Shown here one piece after another: positions 45,437-56,635 of a stretch of DNA of 64,000 bases (its first letter is position 1; each line of letters begins with the position of its first letter). The notes beneath the pieces were generated by a model that ran no database searches, was not told the DNA's origin, and saw only the letters and a list, made by a program, of their open reading frames with translations. The stretch is from Daucus carota subsp. sativus (Eukaryota > Streptophyta > Magnoliopsida > Apiales > Apiaceae): the NCBI RefSeq assembly GCF_001625215.2, contig NC_030383.2, positions 62,982,949 through 63,046,948 on the forward strand, in the 5' to 3' direction. The translations under genes and the position numbers were made by a program.

Positions 45437-46605
45437 CTTATTTACACTTATCAGCTATCCACCATTTCGCGGAAGGGCTAGGAGGGTGTGTTTGTGTGTG
45501 GTACTCAGTCGAAAAAGAAGTACTGCAGAGAATAATGATAACAAAGTTGCTGTTAATATAAGTGAGTATCTCTGATTTAACTAGTACTAATTGAGATTAT
45601 TTTATCGGATAGAAGCTCTCTGAGTTCTTGGCTTTCGGATTAGCTGTTAATGTGCAGATAATGCAGGAAGGTTTGGACTTACTGCGATGACTTCCGACAT
45701 GAAACATGGGGAGAATATGTTCTTACATCCTGGTACATTGTTTCTTCTACTTCTTCTTTACTGTAATAGTCAACTTGATTAGGCAATAATGATTAAAATG
45801 CAGTTTATTCTTGTTTATTTAATTCTGGATCTTGGCCATTGAGCTGTTAGTTACAGTTTCTTATCTGTGTTTGTGAGAATAACTGTCATTAGTTTACTTC
45901 AGTTGTGTCAATGCATCTGATGCAGCTTATAGTTTTGAAACAAATACCAGTTCTGGTGCGGGATTTCGAGAATAAGATGTACGCAGAACTTATATCGACT
46001 TCAACTCGAAGATTCTCTATTTCGGAAAGAATAAGTTTGAAACATTACTGATTTGTAAATCTATTCCTAAAAGGTCCAGTATAGTACACTTTTTGTGGTT
46101 TCGAAAAGCTGCATGATCTGAACTTTAATGTTAAAACATTCCTAGATTTCTTTTTACTTCTGGAGTAACTTCCAAGATATGACAAAGATTACTCCGTATG
46201 TTTTAAGCATTGTTATCGAGAATCGAAATAATTTAGTTTACCTACCGACTCATGATATATTGGAGATTCGATTAATATTTTTTGAATAAATTAAAATTTT
46301 TTAGTCAGATCAGAGTATAATCGATAAAATATTTTTATATAGATTAATCGAGTTAATTAGAGATTTTTAAATAAATCGATAAACTTCAAAATATCGGTTT
46401 TATGAGTTAAGACTACTCCATTTTTTTAGGTACACCTTCAAGATTTTAGTACATGAGGTTCAGGAAAATATTAAGAAAAATCGGTTCCTCCAATGTTTAA
46501 GGACAGTTGATAAGGATCGAGATTGATTTCTCATTTTGCGAGACAAAATCTCTTTTCATCGTAAGAATTTAGAAGAGGATTGCATGTTCTTTCGAGGCAT
46601 ATGAT
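45437..46605. other. Upstream region of the MIK1-like gene
   Basis: No gene seen; it should contain the MIK1-like promoter near its left end. The sequence grades into AT-rich repeats. Confidence 0.45.
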
Positions 46606-47009
46606 TAGTGATGTAATTCGATCCGGACAGCTCGTGAGCTCACCCGACTCGAATTCGTTTTGATGGGCTCGACTCGTTTAGATAAACGAGCTCGAGTCCG
46701 GGCAGAGGTTTTGGCTCGTTTTGTTAAACGAGCTGGCTCGACTCGACTCGTGAAAATTAACGAGTCGAATTTGGATAGCGTTTTAGGCTCGATTTAGTGT
46801 TAAATTAAACGAGTCGGCTCGCTCGACTCGTTAAAATCGGCTTGTTTAGCTAAACGAGCCAGCTAGACTCGACTTGTGAAAATAAACTAGTCGAGTTCAG
46901 GCAAATATTTAGACTCGTTTTCTTAAACGAGCCGGCTCGACTAAATAAAACTCGGCTCAAATTATACCCAGCTCGAAACTCGACTCGCCCGGACCGAATA
47001 ACAGCTCTA
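46606..47009. mobile_element. hAT-like non-autonomous element, 404 bp, rich in CTCG palindromes
   Basis: Starts TAGTGATGTAATTCGATCCGG and ends CCGGACCGAATAACAGCTCTA, which pair as inverted ends of the hAT TAGNGNTG type. The 8 bp outside are CATATGAT and CTCATGAT, an imperfect (6 of 8) target duplication. Inside, four palindromic CTCGTTTAGNTAAACGAGC-like units alternate with GACTCG words. No coding capacity. Confidence 0.72.
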
Positions 47010-49411
47010 CTCATGATTCCAAAACAATTTCTCTCCCTTTTTCTTTCAACGAGTGATTAAGAGAATGAATTGAAGATGCTAATATTTTTCCAATTTCGAA
47101 GAACTATAGTCGCAAGAGAGTCTCTGTGAATACAGATAATAGGCTGCACTTTTATCACATGGAAACATGTGAATACAAATAAAAAAATTGTTTGTGTGCT
47201 GTGTGATAGATGGAGACCATGTTAGTCTCTGCAGCTTCATAGAATCATAGGGAAGGGAAGATCCCCTCTCTTTCTTGCTATGTCATCGAGATTTTGTAGT
47301 GTTGTGATCGATGATTTGTAGATAAATAATTTTTCGTAATTCCTATTTTATTAACAAATCAGAAGCCGAAAATTTAAAATAGAACAAAATTTATCATGAA
47401 ATAGTCGGTGCTATAAAATTGATTAATTTGAATTCGATTTTTGAAATTTATTCGGCGATGCGAAGTAAATCGAAATGGGAGAATTGGTGGGAGGCATAGG
47501 GCATAAACGAGGACGTGCTCACATGGAGATTATGCAAGAATAGTTGTGGTGATTGATTGCACATGTAGATGTATTTAGCACATGCATCAGTTTGTGGGAC
47601 ATAATTAATAATTAATAATTAATAAATTAATCTATGATTCAGAATTTATCAAGTATAACGAGAGATTTTTCAGATAATTTTTTTTTAATTAAATCAGTAT
47701 ATAATATCGGTGAAATATTTTTTAAAAATTGATCGGAAAATTTTAATAAACCAGAGATTCCCAAAACACTGCTAAAATCATATTACTTTCATATCAAATA
47801 AAATTATCCAATCCTTGATAATATCGTTACAGCAGAATAATAATACCTTTTTTTTTTTTGATAAATAGCAGAATAATAATAACTTATGTCGAATATTTTT
47901 ACAACGATAAATAGCAAATTTTAAGTCGGAAAATAGCAAGATTTTACAAAACAACCTCCTTATTTTTACAGTAAGTTCACATGCTGTTATTTTCAGATTT
48001 GCTCTACTGTTGTAACGTTGTTCGCAGCAGTTTGGGACACAGTATGTTGATTAGAAGTATATAGTTTTGGTTCGTTGAGAATCAGTTGCAAAATGAGTAT
48101 AAGCGAATCTAAGATAAATTTAAAAATTTATTTTAGAGAGAAAATGAACCCCTCAGTGTCTTACTAAATCCTCCCAGGAGACGTGTCCCTTTTATCATAA
48201 TTTCAATCAATGTCTCAAATATATTATCCGAAAAATATGACCCCAAATATCATTTTATAATGTTACATTATTCAGCGTTTGTAATTTTTTCGAAAACACA
48301 TAAACACTGCATTATGTGCATTTACCCTTTTCTTTAGCTCAAGACTATAGGAAAACACTTATATACCCTGGAACCTCTAACACCAGATGTTACTTTATCT
48401 AACATATGGAGCTCAACTCATTTAACATATCTGTTAAATGTTATATCGTGTAATACCTAACTCTACGTCACATGATGTAGTGTTTTAGCATAGTGTCCGG
48501 GGCCATAGTTTCAGAATGCGATATTCAGGACATTTCAACTCCAATTTGTGATATTCAGGTCCTTTTCTCAGCAATGCGAACTTGATTAGAGGTGATATGT
48601 GAAACAACAGTTTAATTCTGATACATTGGAAAGCAACTGAGCATTCTACTGCCTACTGGGAATCCATATAGAAACAACTGAATTTGAACTCTGGCCTATA
48701 GAACATGACTTGTAAACAGAACCACTCCATCTTTAACATGCATTTCACACATCAAACGCAATAGATATCATAGTGATGGATAGTGAATGGTGTTGCTCAG
48801 TGCCTGGAGAATTTCTCTTTATTTTTTCGATGATTCTGATAACTGGATATAGTTTTTTCAAATTTTCCTTTTATATTCTTCATTACAGTACTTTTTCAAG
48901 TATGTTATGAGTGAAAACTCGAATCTCTCATCTAGATCATAGAGAGAAGCAGCAATATCACACTACATATGAGCCTTTAACCCATCAGTCCCAAAAATTA
49001 TAAAAACACAGGGCAAGAATGTTCAAATATCCAAATATACTCGCTACTAGAAAAGCACAAGAACGTAAATATTTCTGTAATCTTTTATATAAGGAACACA
49101 AAATGATAAATTTATAAATTCAGTACCAACTTTAGCTATAGAACATTCTGTATACCTATTCTACTCAAAAACCTTAACAAAAATCACATCATTTATGAAT
49201 ATTAGATAAACTATAGAGGGAATACGTACTTTCTGTATTTGTGCATTCAAAACTTCTTAGTGGACAAGGAGAAAGCAGCAACTTTCATCTGATATCTTTA
49301 GCCAGGTTCAAATGTTGTCGGCTTCTTTTCCACTGTAGCCTTGGCACTCCAGTGACCAAGTCTATGAATCCAATTCGACAATTAACAACTTTATGATAAA
49401 AGTAATCCAGC
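47010..49411. other. Gene-free region downstream of the MUR3-like gene
   Basis: The right end (from about 49400 leftwards) is the likely 3' untranslated region of the MUR3-like gene. At 47831-47881 two 15 bp copies of AGCAGAATAATAATA flank a short poly-T stretch. No gene supported. Confidence 0.45.
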
Positions 49412-51448
49412 TTATGAATGTTGCCTTTGCTCATTTTTCCACGAATTTTTAGATGCTTCGGTTGATGAAGCATCAGAGTCAGCATTACCATTGTTTTTTG
49501 GTTTTGAGAAAAAGGGATCCCATTCATGATATCCAATCTCTTGCCCTTCTTCTAACAAGTCATATTTCCAGCTGATCTCCTCAATAAAATTATCATTAGT
49601 ACGGCCTTCAGTAATGTCTTTCCTCAACTTGGTTACTTTGTTGATAACTGCCTGCACAGCTACGTCAAAGGCATCCTTGAAAGTCTCCAATTTTGAGCGA
49701 GGATCTGCATATACCAGTCTCGGAATAAGATTTATAACCTCCTCCCTCATCTTTATAACCTGCTCTGGAGGAATAGCACCAAGTCTATCCATTATGCTGA
49801 TATTTTTTGTGCGTATATCATCCTCCGGAATAAACACAGAGTATGTAGAGTAATTCTTCGGAAGATGCCAGGTGTATTGTATATATGCAGAGCCGGGATG
49901 AAAGAATACTGGAATGCAACCGGCTAACATGGCATCAAAAGCTGATCTCCTTGTATATGAATCACCTTGTGGTTGTAGGCAAAATACAGAATTGTGAAAC
50001 ATCTGCATTATGCTACTTGGAGAATGACACTTGCTCTCCCCAAAATCACATTCTAACAATTTTCCTACCTTTGATTGTTTGCACTCTTCAATGATCTTAC
50101 CCCTTATTGATTTGGGGTTATCTGGACGAGGTGCACCAGCAAAACAAAAGAGCCAGTTTCGTTCTATTTTCCTCACACGGTCTTGCCACATGAACACTTC
50201 AGCATCGTTTGCTGGATGAAAGTAAGTCGGATAAGGGATAGCAAAATCATTTGCATTCCACGGGCTTGACTCCACCACAAGCATGGACATATTTTTCGCA
50301 GCAGGTAAAAACAGGAGCTTGTTACCCCAGTCAGTTTCTGTATCACTCAGCCTCCTAAAATCCCAAGTTATCCTACCAGCAACAAGGAAATGATCTTTCC
50401 CGCCCATTACTTTCCACTCTGGTCTCTTTGCAAGCCAATTAACCAAATCAAGAGAAGCCGCATCTCTTGTCGATATATTGTACCCCCAGAGGTAACGTGC
50501 AATATCAAACCCTGCATAAAAGGGAACGAAAACAGCTGCTGCAAGTGAAGAATCCTTGGTCAAACATTCATATTGCTTCATCCGATTACTGAAGATCACA
50601 TCAACAGCAAACTGATTTGTGGCATACCATCCTGTATTTGAGAACACTCCTTCCTTATTTTCAAGTGGAGGGCCAAGGCCGGCATTTGTGGTAAATTTAC
50701 ACATGTTGGTCCAAAGGCTAAGACTTCTACATTCCTTGAGCATATCCTCATTAAACCTTGGAGGAAGGTCGTGGACATAGATATATCTCCCACCACATGG
50801 ATCACTCTTATTCTCTGCAGTCCTCAATGCCTTCATAAACAGGAAATCTTTTGGTTTTCCATTAACATTAGTTGGTGGGTTCCTAACAGGCAATTCTTGT
50901 GAATCAGTTGATTGAGTGACAACTGAGCTAGACTTATCAGAAATCTTAGGTTCACTAGCCGATTTAGTACCAACCGGACTAGACTGAGCAGAATTCTTAA
51001 TTTCGGTATCTGATTGAGTAACAACTGAACTAAACTCATCAGAATAATTAGTTTCACTATCTGATCGTGTAACCGAACCAGACTCATCAGAAATCTTAGG
51101 TTCACTACGAGTATCAACAGACTGACTTATAGGCACAGACCAATTAACATCTGAATCAGTACCGCCAATATCCTTTGGTTTATTCCTAATATCAATAGAG
51201 GACCGACTAGTAGTCATTGGACGACCAACAACAATTTGTCGAGATTCTTTAACAGAAGACGCAGGAATCATTTCTGCAGACTGGTTAACAGTACTACCTC
51301 CTAAAAACACAAAATGAAAGTACAATAGCAAAATCCAGAAACACACAGCCAATGCAGCTAATAAAAAAATTCGAGAAGGTTGATTCTTTCCACTACCCTT
51401 CTCCATACTTTCTAAAGAAAAATTACCCGCCAACCTCCTCCTCATCAA
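49412..51448 (-). CDS. MUR3: Xyloglucan galactosyltransferase, MUR3 type (GT47 exostosin family)
   Basis: A single exon of 678 codons. It is a type II membrane protein: short basic cytosolic end, transmembrane helix at about residues 27-49 ([20 protein letters not shown]), a Ser/Thr-rich stem and a Golgi-lumen exostosin domain from about 215 on. Conserved blocks include [115 protein letters not shown] and [10 protein letters not shown]. These match Arabidopsis MUR3, which adds galactose to the third xylose of the XXXG unit of xyloglucan, and the intronless layout also agrees. The stem (residues 116-182) has four 16-17-residue tandem repeats that I do not know from other MUR3 proteins. Confidence 0.95.
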   Translation of the reverse strand: MMRRRLAGNFSLESMEKGSGKNQPSRIFLLAALAVCFWILLLYFHFVFLGGSTVNQSAEMIPASSVKESRQIVVGRPMTTSRSSIDIRNKPKDIGGTDSDVNWSVPISQSVDTRSEPKISDESGSVTRSDSETNYSDEFSSVVTQSDTEIKNSAQSSPVGTKSASEPKISDKSSSVVTQSTDSQELPVRNPPTNVNGKPKDFLFMKALRTAENKSDPCGGRYIYVHDLPPRFNEDMLKECRSLSLWTNMCKFTTNAGLGPPLENKEGVFSNTGWYATNQFAVDVIFSNRMKQYECLTKDSSLAAAVFVPFYAGFDIARYLWGYNISTRDAASLDLVNWLAKRPEWKVMGGKDHFLVAGRITWDFRRLSDTETDWGNKLLFLPAAKNMSMLVVESSPWNANDFAIPYPTYFHPANDAEVFMWQDRVRKIERNWLFCFAGAPRPDNPKSIRGKIIEECKQSKVGKLLECDFGESKCHSPSSIMQMFHNSVFCLQPQGDSYTRRSAFDAMLAGCIPVFFHPGSAYIQYTWHLPKNYSTYSVFIPEDDIRTKNISIMDRLGAIPPEQVIKMREEVINLIPRLVYADPRSKLETFKDAFDVAVQAVINKVTKLRKDITEGRTNDNFIEEISWKYDLLEEGQEIGYHEWDPFFSKPKNNGNADSDASSTEASKNSWKNEQRQHS
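50903..51103 (-). repeat. Four-unit coding tandem repeat in the MUR3-like stem
   Basis: Encodes [50 protein letters not shown] and [17 protein letters not shown] in a row, a 48-51 bp period. It is in frame and Ser/Thr-rich, in the linker between membrane helix and catalytic domain. Confidence 0.85.
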
Positions 51449-51940
51449 ACTCTAATCAATCAATTCATAATCACCAAACCATACACAACACGATTCAACC
51501 TAATTGAATCAATTCAATAACACAATCAAGAAAACACTAAAATGAAGTAAAGATCCTAACTTTATCACAAACCCGAAATCTAACACTAGCCCAGATCATA
51601 AATCAGCACAAATTCATCAATTAAGTATGAACAAAACCCATATGGATAGATACAGAATTAAGCATATTGTGTGTATCTACTCATGAATGAACTAAAACCC
51701 CATTGTTTTAGGGCAAAGATGAGATTTTTATGAAAAGGGCATGTATAAAAAACTCAACTTTGCAAGAATCTGAATAAACAAACTGAAATCAATCTGCTGC
51801 TGATTTTTCGGAAAGAAAATCAAACAGATCATACAAAAAAAATAATAAGAAATTATTTTTTTCCTACTTATAATATTGATGATAATTAGTGGGCGTAAAT
51901 AATCGATGTATATACTTAATCAATGTATATACTTACGCGG

Positions 51941-51942
<2 letters not shown>

Positions 51943-51982
<40 letters not shown>
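51943..51982. repeat. (GA)20 microsatellite upstream of the MUR3-like gene
   Basis: An uninterrupted 40 bp GA run, about 500 bp upstream of the start codon; on the gene's strand it is (TC)20. Such runs in plant leaders and promoters can bind BPC/GAGA-type factors, which is only a possibility here. Confidence 0.9.
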
Positions 51983-51986
<4 letters not shown>

Positions 51987-52164
51987 GCTGTAAAGCTGTG
52001 TATGAGCAGGCAGTGATGAAGGAGGAGAGGCAGAGGGATGCCGGATGCGTGTAATGGAACGGCGTATTATAAGGAGGCGTATGTTAGAAATGGTCAATAT
52101 TTTGACTTTTATTTAGGTGTCGGTAGCATATGTAATCGTGCCACGTAGGTTTGTGTTCTGCAAT

Positions 52165-53665
52165 TTTTCTGCGGCTTAAATACCTTCTAGCCATTGAAAT
52201 TTGGCTCGTTGTACACACCAACCATGCATGTTTGAAAAAATCCGGTCCAACCATCCAACTTTACTCTTTTGTATATCCTCGCCACAATCGAGCAAAATCA
52301 GAAAAACCGGTTGACGTTGCATACCAAACATTTGATATGCGAGTGGTGGGTGTTTACTGTACAAGCGCTCACTTTTTTCCTTTCCAGTTAGAAGATTTGA
52401 ACTGTAACTAACTTTTATATTATTATCCGAACCTCTAATTTTTGAATATATTTTTATATTATTTATTTATTTTGATTAATAACAATATATTTTTTTAAGA
52501 ATATTGTAATGAATTAAATATTATTATATTATTTTAATATATTCCGATTACTACCGGTTAATCATTTGACTAGTTTGTGAATATATTTTATGTTATTTAT
52601 TTATTTTGATTAATCACAACATATTTTTTTCAAAGACTAGTATAATAAATTAAATACTATTATATTATTTTAATATATTCCAATTGGTAACTCAATTAAT
52701 CATTCCACCTAATTCCTAAATATATTTTGTATCATTTATTTATTTTGATTAATCACATACTTTTATATAGAGTATTATAATAAATTAAATATTATTATAT
52801 TATTTTAATATATTACGATTGGTAACCCGATTTATTATTTAGCCTAATTCTTGGATAGATTCTAAATCATTTATTTATTTCGATTAATCACATATTTTTG
52901 TAAAGACTAGTATAATAAATTAAATATCATTATAATATATTGATATATTTCGTTTAATACCCGATTAATCATTCTAATTAATTCCCAACTATATATATAT
53001 TATCATATTATTAAATACTAGTATAATAAATTAAATACTATTATACGAATATTATCATATTATTTAAATATATTTCAATTATAAACCGATTAATCATTCA
53101 AATTAACTAGATAAAAGTACATAAAAATATTTATTATGTATTTTGTATTAAACTATTTATTATTTTTTTAATTATAAATTTTTTTTTGCACAAAAACGAG
53201 CTACCAATAACCGTTAAAGTGAAAGTTATATGCTTTTTATAAATAGAAAAATTAGATAAATGAAAAATATGACAAAAATAAATAAAAATACACATCCTCG
53301 TCCACAATGCAGAAGGTCATGCGCGGATATAGAGAAATGAGAATCAAAAGAAGTTTTTATCCCGGGTTATACTCGCAGGAAATTCAAAATTGAGAAAGAT
53401 AAGGAGAACAAACCAGGCAGGTTCACCCTAGCCAAGCCTGGGTCCACCGCATGATGGCACAATATCTGTATTTCCACACGTGCGCTCGACCGCAAGTGAC
53501 TTGCACTCCCTCCGGTTTTCAGTTCTGCAACTTGGTTATGGTCGAAGTATACATAACTAGAAACATCAGTGGCTGAACCGTACATTTTGAAACTTTGATG
53601 GTTCGTGTGTATATCGAGTGAAACTTCGATGGTAAAAATGTATTTAAGCCTTTTTCTGCTAATCA
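52165..53665. mobile_element. Inverted-repeat element or repeat pair, about 1.5 kb
   Basis: The left end (from about 52165: TTTCTGCGGCTTAAATACC, then ATTGAAATTTGGCTCG, ACACACCAACCATGCATG) and the right end read inverted (AAAAGGCTTAAATACATTTT, then ATCGAAGTTTCACTCG, ACACACGAACCATCAAAG) are diverged copies in opposite orientation. They may be the terminal repeats of one non-autonomous transposon or two separate copies. The interior is an AT-rich tandem array with no coding capacity. Confidence 0.5.
52440..53110. repeat. AT-rich tandem array, about 135-140 bp period
   Basis: TATTTATTTATTTTGATTAATCACA recurs at about 52455, 52590, 52732 and 52868, each followed by TAATAAATTAAATA(C/T)TATTATATTATT and ATTAATCATT. 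A fifth, degraded unit follows near 52985. It lies inside the 52165-53665 inverted-repeat element. Confidence 0.75.
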
Positions 53666-53926
53666 TGTGTGCAAGTTCTAAAATCTATGAGCTTTTTGTT
53701 TTTTATGTTTGGGTGGAAATATGTTTGCAATTTCGTTTATCGATCAAAAACTAATTTGCAATTTAGATGGTTTCTATTGGCTTAGCCTCCTTAATAATGA
53801 TAGATCCATGCATTTATAACAACCACACCAATTAAAACTTTCTAATTCTGTAAATTTTAGTGCTTAGTATGTGACCATGAGCACATGCTAGACAAACCCT
53901 TAAAAAAATAAGAGTAGAATCTAAAT

Positions 53927-54003
53927 ACTTTCTCCTTTTTAAAATATAAATCGCTTGATTTTTAACACAATTCTAAGTTTTTTGACCGCTTAGTTAAAAT
54001 TGA
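53927..54003. mobile_element. Truncated Stowaway-like MITE
   Basis: CTTTCTCCTTTTTAAAATAT then AAATCGCTTGATTTTTAACAC resembles the left half of the element at 55786 (TATAGGTCGCTTGATTTTTTGGCAC) but stops where the element at 54006 begins; no right half is found beyond it. Confidence 0.5.
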
Positions 54004-54005
54004 TA

Positions 54006-54240
54006 CTCCCTCTGTTTTTTTTTATATGACACTTTTGACTTGTGCACGTATCTTTGGGTGGATTGACCGGGTAGTAAAACTTATTATTTTTAACTGGTTT
54101 TTTTTGTAAATTAAAATTTTGATTACATATTTTTATTCAGAAAAAGAAAATTTCAAAAATAATACTTTTAACTACCCGGTCAAAGCACTTAAAAATGTGT
54201 GCCAAAAAGTCAAACGTCATATATTAAAAAACAGAGGGAG
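54006..54240. mobile_element. Stowaway-like MITE, 235 bp
   Basis: CTCCCTCTGTTTTTTTTTAT and AAAAAACAGAGGGAG ends, TA target duplication on both sides. Inner inverted words GACACTTTTGACTTGTGCACG / GCCAAAAAGTCAAACGTC match other members of the group. Confidence 0.88.
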
Positions 54241-54337
54241 TAGTATTTCAATTCTCATCAACCAAACTCATTAATAATGAACCAAACATGTTCTACCGTA
54301 AATTTGCTTATCAAAACAAAATATCCGAAGCATATAA

Positions 54338-54979
54338 GAGCATCTCCAATGGCGTTGATTATAATCGTTGGCTAACTTGTCAAATTTGCCAAATCCGTAA
54401 GACATTGTGCTTCAATGGTATTGGCTATATTGGTTGGCTATAATTTAAAAATAATATGTTATTAATATTTAGATTGCTATAAATAGAATATATCAGTTTA
54501 ATATGGTAATAAATAATATCAGTTTGTACTTTTCACGTTTGCCAACACACACTTTTGATCGTTAATATATTTCATTTCGTAATAGCATTAAATATAAAAA
54601 TTTCACCGTATTAAAGTACTCGTGAATACGAATCTAACAAGATCACTCATGACTATATTTAGTTTTATAGATTAGATGTAAATTAGTAATTTGTCTCATG
54701 TTATGAACAATACCGACATCACAAACAGGAAAAGAAAAAAGAAACGGAAGGAGTATGTAATCAGTAGGATGGTGGAAAATAAATTGCGGGAGATGACGTG
54801 GAATTCGCTACATATCTGTAACGGATCGATAAACATAGCCATTCATAGGAGATCGCTATAATTATACATAAGGGGTTGTTGTGGTTGGAGTTCTATTTTT
54901 TGTGAACATTGGTTATAAAATTTAATTTTGAAAAAACACGTGTACTTTTAGCTCAGGGTTTGTGAAGGTGGAGATGCTG
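54338..54979. mobile_element. Tourist-like MITE, 642 bp, with a nested insertion
   Basis: Ends GAGCATCTCCAATGG and GGTGGAGATGCTG with TAA on both sides. It is homologous to the 384 bp element at 27938 but has about 230 extra bases (roughly 54528-54752) that run from CTTTTCACGTTTGCCA to GAAACGGAAGGAG between TA dinucleotides, a degraded Stowaway-type insertion. Confidence 0.78.
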
Positions 54980-54982
54980 TAA

Positions 54983-55785
54983 GTACAGTGCACAAACATT
55001 AAGCCTCATAATGTGGATCACAGACAAGCTTACGAATAAAGTTAAAGTAAACTGGGCTTTAATAGAATTTATTATTATTTAATTATGTTACAGCCGTCCA
55101 CAAACAGGACCTTTTTCAATTTATTTATTTTAATCCACTATTTTAATTGCGAACTCATTCTACTAATTAGATTAAGGTTTGCAGACTTGCAGCATGACTG
55201 ATCAGCATTTATTTGTTTCATCTTCTACCGACTAGCACATCTTTACGTGTTTTTTTTATCTAACTTTTATGAATTGAATTTTTGAGTATTTATGTTTATT
55301 TTAAAAAAATATAAACAATAATTGTACGAGAAAGTTAGTTAACCATTCAATCGATTTATTTGGAAACGAATGAAATCTTGCTATGGATGCGGAATGTGTC
55401 TAGATCAGTTTAAGTACTTCAATAAAAGAAGTGTCCAGGAGTTGGGGATCATGTTTCTTGAGAAGTTAAGTACAGAAAAATAAGTGACTAGCCACCAAGG
55501 CACCAAGTGTTGTTCATGTCCCAGCTATGGCTCTTGCCTCCCCTTACCACAAACTTAAAAGATTCATTTATTTTCTCAGATACAAACATGGCCGGCTTAA
55601 TTAGATGATGGGTCAGTTGTCATGTTCTGTTTTGTTATGTCAGATGTCAATTATTAATTAGTCGATCGAGACGGACACAGACTTGAGAGGTTGTTTTCGA
55701 GAGAAACTGCACATATTTTGTTTTTTTAGTCAAAAATGAAAAATCAATTATTAAATGGTATATCGAGACGGACACGATTATTATA
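54983..55785. other. Gene-free AT-rich stretch
   Basis: No supported gene, RNA or clear element between the two neighbouring MITEs. The word ATCGAGACGGACAC occurs twice (about 55664 and 55762). Confidence 0.4.
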
Positions 55786-56021
55786 CTTCCTCTATTTTGA
55801 AATATAGGTCGCTTGATTTTTTGGCACACCCTTCTAAGTTCTTTAACCGCTTACTTAAAATTGTTATTTTTAAAAATTTTCTTTTTCTGAATTATAATAT
55901 TAATATTATATTTTTATTCAAAAAACGAAAATTTTGAAAATAATAATTTTAACTAAGCGGTCAAAAGACTTAGAAGTGCATGCCAAAAAGTCAAACAACT
56001 TATATTGTAAAACAAGGGGAG
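55786..56021. mobile_element. Stowaway-like MITE, 236 bp
   Basis: CTTCCTCTATTTTGAAATAT and TATTGTAAAACAAGGGGAG ends with TA on both sides; the termini are more diverged than in the other copies, so this is an older insertion. Confidence 0.8.
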
Positions 56022-56317
56022 TATTGTTCTTCATAAATGTAGAGGGGTTATTTTCAAGAGAAACTGATTTCGATGAAAAATGGAGTATTCATGAATTATA
56101 AGTGTTTATGTATGACAACACAAGTGATACTACATTTGTCCACGTTTATGCTTTGCGTGGAAGTTGGCCCGGACACTCGATATATCATGAAAAATAAAAT
56201 TGAGCATGAAATCTTATCGTATTGTGTTAATATCTCAAACTCATGATCTGTTACATGAACAAAGAATCAGGAAACGATATAATGCAATTACTCGCATTCA
56301 TCTCCATGTTTCGAATG

Positions 56318-56635
56318 CTAGAAAGACCATAAAAACGCGATCATTGCAACCACGATGATCGCGATACAGAAATATCCGAGTTCAGAAGTTTCTCTGGTAC
56401 CAACTTTGACATCTTTCAGAGCCAACCAGACTCCAGAGTCTCCGATGTTCACCTTACTACCAACAAATATCGAATTGTTGATCCCTTGAACATTGTTGTT
56501 CACATTGATGTTGATACATTGATAATCACCAGAGTCGTCGGAAGAGGAGCTGCGTCGAGCGACCATTGTAGCTCCGCTGTTTCTTGATTCCATGCCTATG
56601 CCCGCGAGCTCGCCATGGCTTGTTTCCAGGGTCAT
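56318..56635 (-). CDS. Small tail-anchored protein of unknown function
   Basis: An intronless 105-codon frame. The N-terminal half is polar (RRSSSSDDSGDYQ). The middle has a repetitive, Asn/Val-rich strand (CININVNNNVQGINNSIFVG) and SGVWLALKDVKVG. The last 20 residues form one hydrophobic helix (GYFCIAIIVVAMIAFLWSF) ending one residue from the C-terminus, the layout of a tail-anchored membrane protein. I recall short plant proteins with the same VNNNVQGINNS core, but none with a known role. A second in-frame Met at residue 15 is an alternative start. About 850 bp separate it from the end of the ABCC gene on the same strand. Confidence 0.7.
   Translation of the reverse strand: MTLETSHGELAGIGMESRNSGATMVARRSSSSDDSGDYQCININVNNNVQGINNSIFVGSKVNIGDSGVWLALKDVKVGTRETSELGYFCIAIIVVAMIAFLWSF

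Noticed and set aside
50833..51117. 94-codon alternative frame in the MUR3-like gene
   Set aside because: Shifted-frame shadow of the stem repeat ([14 protein letters not shown] periodicity).
52151..53666. 86- and 99-codon frames at the two ends of the 1.5 kb inverted-repeat element
   Set aside because: Their similarity to each other reflects the shared repeat DNA read in the same frame, not a protein family.
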